From NCBI GenBank assembly GCA_018648945.1, contig JABGQJ010000142.1, positions 1-13,813 on the forward strand: 13,813 bases of DNA, given 5' to 3'. The notes beneath the pieces were generated by a model. It was not told where the DNA came from and did not search any database. It saw nothing but the letters and a program-made list of their open reading frames with translations. Source of the stretch: Victivallales bacterium (GTDB taxonomy: Bacteria > Verrucomicrobiota > Lentisphaeria > Oligosphaerales > Lenti-02). This document shows positions 1 to 6,190 of this stretch, one piece after another; the first letter of the stretch is position 1; each line of letters starts with the position of its first letter. The position numbers and the translations under genes were made by a program.

Positions 1-240
1 CAGGCGCCGTGGTCGCGAGGCCGCGACCGCTCCAGGCGGTTCGCGAGAAAGGGGTACCGGCCTCGGCTCTTTGGGACAAGGTCGCGAGTACGGTGCGTGG
101 TCGCGGGGGTTTCAGTCAAGGCCCCCGCAGGGCGATGTCCACACACCTGCCGAACGGGCATGCACTCCCCTGCTCGCTCGGCCCGGTGGCGGGGCCAAGG
201 GGTTTGGGAACAGCCAAACAGTCGCACGCGTGCGAGTATG
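1..240. other. GC-rich non-coding stretch with serial hairpins
   Basis: I see no credible gene here; open frames on both strands lack the third-position GC bias and domain content of the genes downstream. The stretch contains several short inverted repeats: GGTCGCG/CGCGACC (11-17 with 22-28, 4-nt loop), GCGGGGG/CCCCCGC (103-109 with 122-128), GGCCC/GGGCC (180-184 with 192-196) and GTTTGG/CCAAAC (202-207 with 214-219). The word GGTCGCG recurs near 11, 80 and 99. None is followed by a T-run, so they do not look like intrinsic terminators. It may be the structured end of an upstream transcript, a small RNA or an intergenic repeat. I could not match it to a cobalamin, SAM or THF riboswitch. Confidence 0.45.
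222..235. repeat. 14-bp perfect palindrome TCGCACGCGTGCGA
   Basis: Perfect dyad symmetry over 14 bp, seen directly. It lies about 60 bp upstream of the AT-rich promoter-like patch and about 170 bp before the first gene, next to the hairpin at 202-219. It could be an operator for a dimeric regulator or simply another stem of the GC-rich hairpin cluster. No regulator gene is nearby to favour the first option. Confidence 0.4.
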
Positions 241-249
241 GCGTGGTGG

Positions 250-330
250 GTCGAATATGTTGATTCATGCCAAAAATATGTTTGATTGTACAATTATTGA
301 CAAGTCCCGGTGTGTATCGTCATGGAGTGA
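250..330 (+). promoter_or_regulatory. Probable operon promoter region (AT-rich patch)
   Basis: An abrupt AT-rich segment (about 250-303) interrupts GC-rich DNA and is the only such patch before the operon. It contains a consensus -35 hexamer TTGACA at 297-302, but the sequence 16-18 bp downstream is a poor -10 (the best nearby is TATCGT at 315-320, only 12 bp away). It also contains a good -10-like hexamer TACAAT at 289-294, without a well-spaced -35. The exact start site therefore cannot be placed, but the composition and position make this the likeliest promoter. The leader to the first start codon (about 304-407) shows no obvious riboswitch. Confidence 0.4.
286..303. promoter_or_regulatory. 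CRP/FNR-family (possibly CooA-like) operator candidate
   Basis: The 18-mer TTGTACAATTATTGACAA has TTGT and ACAA ends around a 10-bp centre. Read as TGTAC-N6-TGACA it matches 8 of 10 positions of the TGTCA-N6-TGACA type recognised by the CO-sensing CRP/FNR relative CooA. The right half is perfect and the left half matches in three of five. It overlaps the TTGACA hexamer of the putative promoter. Regulation of a CODH operon by a CO or redox sensor would make sense, but the overlap with a -35-like hexamer explains part of the match by itself, and no regulator gene is in view. Confidence 0.3.
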
Positions 331-407
331 TCCTACTACCGCCCAATGCAGTGTGCGCCTGACGGCTCGCGCTGATGTGAGACAACCAGACTAGGTTCGG
401 GAGACAG

Positions 408-1292
408 ATGATGGCTAGAGGTCGGATTGTGGACGCGGTCAAGGCGGGTCGGACGCTGGTCTCGGACGGGGCCTGGGGAACATTCCTACAGAAGAAGGGG
501 TTGGAGCCTGGCGAATGCCCGGAGCTATGGTGCGTGGATCGTCCTGCCGATGTGCTCGACATCGCCCAGAGCTACATCGATGCCGGCGCGGACATGATCG
601 AGGCGGACAGCTTCGGTGGCACCTCCTACAAGCTGGAGCACTATGGGCTGGCGGACCGCACGGCGGAGATCAACGAGGCAGCCGCAGCCATCTCGCGGCA
701 GGCGGCGGGAGATGGAAACTGGGTCATCGCGTCGGTCGGTCCGACCGGCAAGATGCTGCTCCTGGGCGACGTGACCGAAGAAGAGCTGTATGAGTCCTTC
801 AAGGTGCAAGCGGTGGCCCTGGAGAAAGGCGGCGCCGACGCCATCTGCGTCGAGACGATGATGGCGACCGACGAAGCCGCTCTGGCAATCCGCGCGGCCA
901 AGGAGAACACGAACTGCGAAGTGATCTGTACCTTCACCTTTGATCTGACCCAACAGGGCGACTACCGCACCATGATGGGGGTCACCCCGGCCGACGCGAC
1001 GGCGGCTGCGATCGCCGCAGGTGCGGATATCGTGGGAACGAACTGCGGCAACGGCATGGAACGGATGATCGAGATCGTCAAGCAGATCCGCGCCGCTGCC
1101 CCCGACACCCCGATTCTGGTCCACGCCAACGCCGGCCTACCGCAACTCGTGGACGGCGCCGATGTGTTCCCAGACACACCAGAGGAAATGGCGGGGATGA
1201 CGGTGGCCATCGTGGCGGCGGGCGCCAACATCATCGGCGGCTGTTGCGGCACAACCCCGGCGCACATCAAGGCAATGAAAGAAGCGCTGTAG
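408..1292 (+). CDS. Stand-alone homocysteine S-methyltransferase domain protein (BHMT/MetH-N type)
   Basis: A 294-residue TIM-barrel methyltransferase of the homocysteine-binding (S-methyl_trans, pfam02574) family. The zinc triad is complete: Cys213 in GTNCGNG and Cys279-Cys280 in GGCCGTTP, the ligands that activate the homocysteine thiol in BHMT and in the first module of MetH. The N-terminal DGAWGTFLQ segment is also typical. No folate, cobalamin or reactivation module follows, so the protein is only the thiol half of a methionine synthase. It must take or give the methyl group through a partner, plausibly a corrinoid protein. It is the first gene of the operon, 26 nt before a second zinc methyltransferase. 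Two adjacent ATGs (408, 411) follow GGGAG at 399-403; 411 has the better spacing. The thiol substrate and direction of transfer are not determined by the sequence. Confidence 0.85.
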   Translation: MMARGRIVDAVKAGRTLVSDGAWGTFLQKKGLEPGECPELWCVDRPADVLDIAQSYIDAGADMIEADSFGGTSYKLEHYGLADRTAEINEAAAAISRQAAGDGNWVIASVGPTGKMLLLGDVTEEELYESFKVQAVALEKGGADAICVETMMATDEAALAIRAAKENTNCEVICTFTFDLTQQGDYRTMMGVTPADATAAAIAAGADIVGTNCGNGMERMIEIVKQIRAAAPDTPILVHANAGLPQLVDGADVFPDTPEEMAGMTVAIVAAGANIIGGCCGTTPAHIKAMKEAL

Positions 1293-1318
1293 AAACCATC
1301 AACGCGCGGAGAACGATC

Positions 1319-2386
1319 ATGGCGATGGAACCCAAGTTTCTGGGCACGGCGATTGGCTCGATGCCCTTTGCGGATGTGAATCATGCGTTGGACGTCTCGC
1401 TGGGGCGCCTCGATGCCCCCATCTGGCCCCAGCTGTCTGCTTTCGGTCTCAAGGAGCAGATGGAGATCCAGTATTCCGAAGGCATGCCGTGCGCCGTGAT
1501 CGACGAAGTGAAATCGCGCATGTATTTCGACACCTCCGGCGACTACTCCGAGGCATTCGCCGACTTCTATGAGAAGTACATGGAGGGAATGGACCCAGAC
1601 GACGGCACGGGCGATTGCTCGGCCATGGCGATCTCCGGGGAGTTTTCCCATGGTCTCCATGCCATGAAGGCACGGCTGGCGTCCGACGGCACCAAGATCC
1701 CCTGGCTGAAGTGCCAGACCACCGGCCCCGCGAGCTTTGCTCTGACCATCGTCGACGAGAACAAGCGAGCGCTGTGGTACAACGAAGAGTTCCGCGATGT
1801 GGTGATCAAGGCCATGGCCATGAAGTGCCGGTGGCAACTCCAGGAGTTCAAGCCCTTCGCCGACAACATGATCTGCTTCATCGACGAGCCCATTTTGTCC
1901 GCCTTCGGCAGTTCGACCTATGTATCGGTGCAACGCGATGAGATCATCGAGGCGTTGAGCGAGGTGATCGAGGCAGTGCACGCGGAAGGCGCGCTGGCCG
2001 GGATTCACTGCTGCGGCAATACGGAGTGGAGCATCCTGATCGATGCGGGCGTGGATATCGTCAACCTGGATGCCTTCGAGTTCGGCGAGACCATTGCCAT
2101 GTACGCGGACGCGGTGAAACCCTATCTCGAAGGCGGCGGCTACCTGGCCTGGGGCGTAGTGCCCACATCGCCAGCCATCCGCGAGCAGACGGTAGAGACG
2201 CTGATGGCGCAGCTTGAGAAGGTGATGGACCACCTGGCCAGCAGAGGCATCGACAAGCAGCTGATCCTGGACCAGGCAATCATCACGCCGTCCTGCGGCA
2301 CGGGCTCCATGGAAGAGGCGGATGCCGAGAAGGTATTCCAGCTGACCTCCGAGCTCTCCAAAGCCATGCGCGCGAAGTACGCGTAG
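1319..2386 (+). CDS. UroD/MetE-C superfamily methyltransferase, core methionine synthase-like
   Basis: A 355-residue protein of the UROD/methionine synthase II superfamily. An early GTAIGSMP motif, an IDEP motif in mid-protein, His230-Cys231-Cys232 (IHCCGN) and Cys326 in TPSCGTGS resemble the zinc site of MetE and of methylcobamide:CoM methyltransferases (HxC...C). The MetE N-terminal folate-binding half is absent. Folate-independent core methionine synthases of the MesB family are described from Wood-Ljungdahl anaerobes and are thought to take methyl groups from the corrinoid iron-sulfur protein; this gene is a reasonable candidate for that role or for a related thiol methyltransferase. I chose ATG 1319 because GGAGA (1308-1312) sits 6 nt upstream; an in-frame ATG at 1244 would overlap the preceding gene and add 25 unconserved-looking residues. 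The exact family needs a tree. Confidence 0.75.
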   Translation: MAMEPKFLGTAIGSMPFADVNHALDVSLGRLDAPIWPQLSAFGLKEQMEIQYSEGMPCAVIDEVKSRMYFDTSGDYSEAFADFYEKYMEGMDPDDGTGDCSAMAISGEFSHGLHAMKARLASDGTKIPWLKCQTTGPASFALTIVDENKRALWYNEEFRDVVIKAMAMKCRWQLQEFKPFADNMICFIDEPILSAFGSSTYVSVQRDEIIEALSEVIEAVHAEGALAGIHCCGNTEWSILIDAGVDIVNLDAFEFGETIAMYADAVKPYLEGGGYLAWGVVPTSPAIREQTVETLMAQLEKVMDHLASRGIDKQLILDQAIITPSCGTGSMEEADAEKVFQLTSELSKAMRAKYA

Positions 2387-2399
2387 GGACACGACCGAA

Positions 2400-3176
2400 A
2401 TGAAGCTGGCCATCTCAGGCAAGGGCGGAGTGGGTAAATCGACTCTGGCAGGGGCATTGTCCCTGTTGATGGCCCAGCGTGGGCGCAAAGTGCTGGCGGT
2501 CGATGCCGATCCGGACGCCAATCTGGCTTCGGCCCTGGGCTTCTCTGCCGAGGAGCAGGCCGCGATCATCCCGATCTCCGAGCAAGTGGCCCTCGTCGAG
2601 GAACGAACCGGCGCGAAGGTGAAGCAATACGGCCAGATGTTCCGGCTCAACCCAAGAGTCGACGACATCGCCGGCGACTACGCCACCGTGCGCGACGGGG
2701 TGTCTCTGATCGTGCTCGGCGCGGTGGAACAGGGCGGCTCCGGCTGCGCTTGTCCCGGGAGCATTCTACTCCGGGCACTGGTGACGGATCTGGTGCTCTA
2801 CAAGGACGATGCCTTGGTCATGGATATGGAGGCAGGGGTCGAGCATCTCGGTCGCGCCACCGCCCAAGGCGTCGATACCATGATCGTGGTGGTGGAGCCA
2901 GGCCAACGCTCGGTGGACTGCGCCAAACGCGTGTTCCGCATGGCGGAGCAGATTGGCCTGAGCGACCTGCGCATCGTCGCCAACAAGGTGGTTTCCAACG
3001 CGGACGAGGCATTCATCCGGCAAGCCTTGCCCGAGGCCAACCTGCTCGGCGTGATCCCCTATTCCGAGGAACTGCGGCAGGCGGATCGCCACGGTCAATC
3101 GGTCTTGCAGGGCGGCGACGTGGCCGTCCAGGCCTGCACGGATATCCTGAACTGCCTAGAGCAGGAGATGCGGTAA
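2400..3176 (+). CDS. cooC: CooC-type nickel-insertion ATPase for CO dehydrogenase
   Basis: A 258-residue MinD/SIMIBI-class P-loop ATPase. It has the deviant Walker A GKGGVGKS (residues 7-14), VDADPDAN in the switch I region, a Cys116-Ala-Cys118-Pro motif that in CooC forms the metal-binding dimer interface, and DMEAGVEHLGR from residue 142. CooC proteins bind Ni(II) and use ATP to help mature the Ni-Fe-S C-cluster of CODH in the cytoplasm. It starts 13 nt after the upstream methyltransferase gene; AGGGA at 2385-2389 overlaps that gene's TAG and probably serves as its ribosome site. Its stop codon overlaps the ATG of the small His-tail gene, so the two are translationally coupled. It is one of two CooC-like ATPases here and is the more classical (CxCP) type. 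Confidence 0.9.
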   Translation: MKLAISGKGGVGKSTLAGALSLLMAQRGRKVLAVDADPDANLASALGFSAEEQAAIIPISEQVALVEERTGAKVKQYGQMFRLNPRVDDIAGDYATVRDGVSLIVLGAVEQGGSGCACPGSILLRALVTDLVLYKDDALVMDMEAGVEHLGRATAQGVDTMIVVVEPGQRSVDCAKRVFRMAEQIGLSDLRIVANKVVSNADEAFIRQALPEANLLGVIPYSEELRQADRHGQSVLQGGDVAVQACTDILNCLEQEMR

Positions 3177-3406
3177 TGGCTACTCTCTCTCGCCAAGCCT
3201 TCGCCCGGCTGATGGAGCAGGTCGAAGAGCTGGAAGATGCCTTCGACGACTCCGAGACGAAGCTGAAAGCTGCCATCGAAGCAGGCGATGCCGACCAGAT
3301 TGCAGCCGCCGAGAAGACCCTCAACGACGCGCGCGAAGCCCTGCGAGAGCGACGCGGCGAACTGGCCCGCCTGAGCGACGGCTGCGGCCACGGTCACCAT
3401 CACTAA
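3176..3406 (+). CDS. 76-aa coiled-coil protein with Cys/His-rich tail, CooJ-like nickel-binding candidate
   Basis: A small protein whose ATG shares its A with the stop codon of cooC (TAATG), implying coupled translation. Residues about 8-65 are rich in Glu, Ala, Lys and Arg and look like one or two long charged helices, probably a coiled coil. The last seven residues are CGHGHHH (Cys70, His72, His74-76), an obvious metal-binding tail. The known parallel is CooJ of Rhodospirillum rubrum, a small nickel-binding protein with a His-rich C-terminus encoded beside cooC and CODH; this protein is shorter and its tail has far fewer histidines. Position between two CooC-like ATPases and ahead of acsA supports a nickel chaperone or store. 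Homology to CooJ is inferred from architecture and context, not shown. Confidence 0.7.
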   Translation: MATLSRQAFARLMEQVEELEDAFDDSETKLKAAIEAGDADQIAAAEKTLNDAREALRERRGELARLSDGCGHGHHH

Positions 3407-3418
3407 CCCGGACGATTC

Positions 3419-4180
3419 ATGAGCTATCTGATCGGCATTACAGGCAAGGGCGGCGTCGGCAAGACAACCGTGGCGGCCCTGTTGGTCTCCCGCCTGATCG
3501 CCCAGGGAAAACGCCCGGTATTGGCCGTGGATGCCGACCCGAATTCCTGCCTGGACGCCACCTTGGGCGTGCAAGCGGACAAGACGGTGGGCGGTGTCCG
3601 TGAGGAAGCCCGGCAGATCGCGAGCAAAGGCATGGCCAGTGGCATCTCCAAGCAAGATCTCTTGGAGCTGAAGATCGCCGAAAGCCTGATCGAAGCAGAT
3701 GATTTCGACCTGATCGCCATGGGCCGACCGGAAGGACCGGGTTGCTATTGCTACGCGAACAATGTGCTGAAGAGCGCCCTGAATCAGATCTCGGAGCACT
3801 ATCCCTACGTGGTGCTCGACAACGAGGCCGGGCTGGAAAATCTCTCCCGCCGCCTGGTCCAGAAGCTGGACCTGCTGGTGATGGTGGCCGATCCCTCCAA
3901 GCGAGGGCTGGACACACTGACCCGTCTACACGAGTTGGTCCAGGAGATGGAGATCACCTACGACCGCCTCGTCCTGGTCGTGAATCGCCTGCGGCGCGAC
4001 GAACTGCCCGAGCGCATCCGCGAGCTGCAACTGGCGACCGGAGCCGATGCCGTCCTGGGCCTGCCCGACGACGAACAACTCGCCGAATGGGGCGAGGAAG
4101 GCAAGAGCCTGACCACCTTTCCCACCGACAACCCGGTGGTGTCCCGAATTGATCAACTACTGGCGGAGCTCGTGCCCTAG
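3419..4180 (+). CDS. acsF: AcsF/CooC2-like nickel-insertion ATPase for ACS/CODH
   Basis: A 253-residue MinD-like ATPase, paralogous to the cooC product upstream. The deviant Walker A is GKGGVGKT (residues 9-16), followed by VDADPNSCLD. The cysteine motif is Cys109-Tyr-Cys111 within GPGCYCYANN, unlike the CACP of the first ATPase, and an LDNEAGLENLSR segment starts near residue 133. The GPGCYCY form is the one I associate with AcsF of acetogens, implicated in nickel insertion into acetyl-CoA synthase; the symbol is a best guess since AcsF and CooC are closely related. The start lies 12 nt after the His-tail gene with only a weak ribosome site, so coupling to upstream translation is likely. Its TAG stop falls in the loop of a strong hairpin before acsA. 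Confidence 0.85.
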   Translation: MSYLIGITGKGGVGKTTVAALLVSRLIAQGKRPVLAVDADPNSCLDATLGVQADKTVGGVREEARQIASKGMASGISKQDLLELKIAESLIEADDFDLIAMGRPEGPGCYCYANNVLKSALNQISEHYPYVVLDNEAGLENLSRRLVQKLDLLVMVADPSKRGLDTLTRLHELVQEMEITYDRLVLVVNRLRRDELPERIRELQLATGADAVLGLPDDEQLAEWGEEGKSLTTFPTDNPVVSRIDQLLAELVP

Positions 4181-4193
4181 TGGGGCGCGAGCT
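4167..4193 (+). other. Intercistronic hairpin between acsF-like gene and acsA
   Basis: AGCTCGTGCCC (4167-4177) pairs with GGGCGCGAGCT (4183-4193): 11 bp including one G-U, with a 5-nt loop TAGTG. The stop codon of the upstream ATPase gene (4178-4180) lies in the loop. No U-tract follows, so it is not a canonical intrinsic terminator. It sits at the boundary between maturation genes and catalytic genes, the longest internal gap of the operon, and could mark an mRNA processing or stability site that sets different expression levels. Confidence 0.6.
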
Positions 4194-4240
4194 GCGACTG
4201 CGACGCTGTTAGCCAAGTCATCGCATTAGGAACCATTGCC

Positions 4241-6190
4241 GTGGCAAAGACACCGAGAACACCCGAGGAACGAGTAGTCAACCAGGCCTCTGTCGCCATG
4301 CTACGCAAGGCGGAAGCGGACTGTGTAGACACTTGCTTCCACCGCTTCGATTCGCAGGGCCCACAGTGCAAGTTCGGCGTCACCGGTGTGTGCTGCAAGA
4401 ACTGTCATATGGGCCCGTGCCGCATTACCCCAAAGAACCCGCGCGGGATCTGCGGGGCGGACGCGGACACCATCGTCGCCCGCAACTTCCTACGAGAGGT
4501 GACCGGCGGCTGCGCGGCCCACTCCGACCACGGACGGCATCTCGTGCTACGGCTCAAGGCCGTGGCTCAGGGCAAGGGCGGCGACTACCAGCTCACCGAC
4601 CTGAAGGCCCTCTACCGCATCGCCGCCCAATACGACATCGAGACTGCCGGGCGGGAGGACAACGACATTGCCCTGGATCTAGCCAATGTCTTCATCGGCG
4701 AGTTCGCCTCCCAGGAGGAAGAGCTTAGGACTCTGAAGCTCGCACCGCTGAAGCAGCAGGCGAACTGGGACAAGACCGGCGTCGCGCCCAAGGGCATCGA
4801 CCGCATGTGTGTGGAGTCCATGCACCGCACCCACATGGGCGTGGATCACGACTACCGCAACCTGCTGCTACAGGCCTTCCGCACCTCTCTGGCCGACGGC
4901 TGGGGCGGCGCTCGCATCGCCTCCATGGCCGCCGATATCCTGTTCGGCACGCCGAAGCCTATCCGCAGCGAAGCCAACCTCGGCGTGCTGGAGGAGAAGC
5001 AGGTCAACATCATCGTCCACGGGCACGAGCCGGCCCTCTCCGAGATGCTCGCCGTGGCTGCCAACGACCCCGAGATTCTCGACTATGCCAAGGCCGCCGG
5101 GGCCGAGGGCGTCAACCTGGCTGGCCTCTGCTGCACGGCGAACGAGATTCTCATGCGCCGGGGCGTCCCGGTTGCGGGAAACTTCCACCAGCAGGAGCTG
5201 GCCATCGTCACCGGTGCCATCGAGATGATGGTGGTGGATGTGCAATGCGTCATGCCCAGCCTGCCCACCGTTGCCTCCTCTTACCACACCGAAATCGTCT
5301 CCACCACCGACATCGCCAAGACCATCGGTGCCACCCACATCGCCTTCAAGGCCAACGATGGCTTGGCCTCCGCCAAGAACATCGTCAAACGGGCGATCGA
5401 CAACTTCGCCAACCGCGATCCGGGCAAGGTCTCGATTCCCAGCGAGAAGAAGCCTCTGGTAGCTGGTTTCAGCGTCGAAGCGATCAAATACATGCTCGGC
5501 GGCACCTACCGCGGCTCCTTCCGCCCGCTGAACGACGCCATCATGCAGGGCCGGATCAAAGGCGTGGCGGGCATCGTCGGCTGCAACAACCCTAAGACCC
5601 AGGCCGACTCCTACATCAACACCCTGACCAAGGAGTTGATCAAGCGCAACGTGCTGGTGCTCCAGACCGGGTGCGCGGCTCAGGCCTCGGCCAAGGCCGG
5701 AAGCATGACCCCCGAGACCGCGCTTGAAGACGCTGGCGAGAGCCTGCGGGAAGTGTGCGAAGCGATCGGCATCCCCCCGATCCTGCACATGGGTAGCTGC
5801 GTGGACAACGCGCGCATCCTCGAAGCCGCCACCGAGATCGTCCTGGAAGGCGGCTTGGGCGACGACCTCGGTGGCTTGCCGGCCGTTGGCATCGCGCCGG
5901 AGTGGATGAGCGAAAAGGCCGTCACTATCGGCTGCTACTTCGTGGCCTCGGGCTGCGACGTCATCCTCGGCTTGCCCTTCCACACGGCAGGCTCCGAGAA
6001 CGTGAACAAGTTCCTCCAGGAAGAAGCCGCCGAGCTGTTCGGCGGGGCCTTCCATGAGATTCCCGATCCCCTCGAAGCGGCCGACAAGGTCATGGAACTG
6101 ATCAACGAGGCCCGAGAGAATCTGGGCATCAATGAAAAGACCGAGCGCAAGCTCTTCGACATGAAGGACAGGAGACAGCTCGATGTCTAA
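4241..6190 (+). CDS. acsA: Ni-dependent carbon monoxide dehydrogenase catalytic subunit (ACS-associated)
   Basis: A 649-residue bacterial-type CODH that reduces CO2 to CO (or oxidises CO) and passes CO to ACS. Metal ligands appear complete. Cys43 and Cys51 fit the intersubunit D-cluster. Cys52, Cys55, Cys60 and Cys71 fit the B-cluster. The C-cluster set is the HGH motif at His260-Gly-His262, Cys298 (GLCCTANE), Cys336 (VQCVMPS), Cys448 (GCNNPK), Cys478 (TGCAAQ) and Cys520 (GSCVDNAR). The catalytic HSDHGRH segment (His94, His97, His100) and Lys559 (MSEKA) are present. An additional Cys28/Cys32 pair precedes the D-cluster. The start is GTG at 4241, with AGGAA at 4228-4232 eight nucleotides upstream; the next ATG would remove 19 residues. 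The 3' end overlaps the next gene by 8 nt. Length matches the family. Confidence 0.97.
   Translation: MAKTPRTPEERVVNQASVAMLRKAEADCVDTCFHRFDSQGPQCKFGVTGVCCKNCHMGPCRITPKNPRGICGADADTIVARNFLREVTGGCAAHSDHGRHLVLRLKAVAQGKGGDYQLTDLKALYRIAAQYDIETAGREDNDIALDLANVFIGEFASQEEELRTLKLAPLKQQANWDKTGVAPKGIDRMCVESMHRTHMGVDHDYRNLLLQAFRTSLADGWGGARIASMAADILFGTPKPIRSEANLGVLEEKQVNIIVHGHEPALSEMLAVAANDPEILDYAKAAGAEGVNLAGLCCTANEILMRRGVPVAGNFHQQELAIVTGAIEMMVVDVQCVMPSLPTVASSYHTEIVSTTDIAKTIGATHIAFKANDGLASAKNIVKRAIDNFANRDPGKVSIPSEKKPLVAGFSVEAIKYMLGGTYRGSFRPLNDAIMQGRIKGVAGIVGCNNPKTQADSYINTLTKELIKRNVLVLQTGCAAQASAKAGSMTPETALEDAGESLREVCEAIGIPPILHMGSCVDNARILEAATEIVLEGGLGDDLGGLPAVGIAPEWMSEKAVTIGCYFVASGCDVILGLPFHTAGSENVNKFLQEEAAELFGGAFHEIPDPLEAADKVMELINEARENLGINEKTERKLFDMKDRRQLDV

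Noticed and set aside
11..28. Intrinsic terminator of an upstream gene
   Set aside because: The 7-bp stem is not followed by a T-run; the same holds for the other hairpins up to 240.
9..263. 84-aa plus-strand frame in the upstream region
   Set aside because: Arg/Gly/Pro-rich with no codon-position bias, no ribosome site, and it overlaps several inverted repeats.
1..407. Cobalamin, SAM or THF riboswitch before the operon
   Set aside because: A corrinoid operon makes a B12 riboswitch attractive, but I could not find a GCCACTG-type B12 box or the conserved core of the other classes.
962..2668. 568-aa open frame on the minus strand
   Set aside because: It is antisense to three well-supported plus-strand genes; long antisense frames are expected from GC-rich codon bias, and its translation has no recognisable domain.
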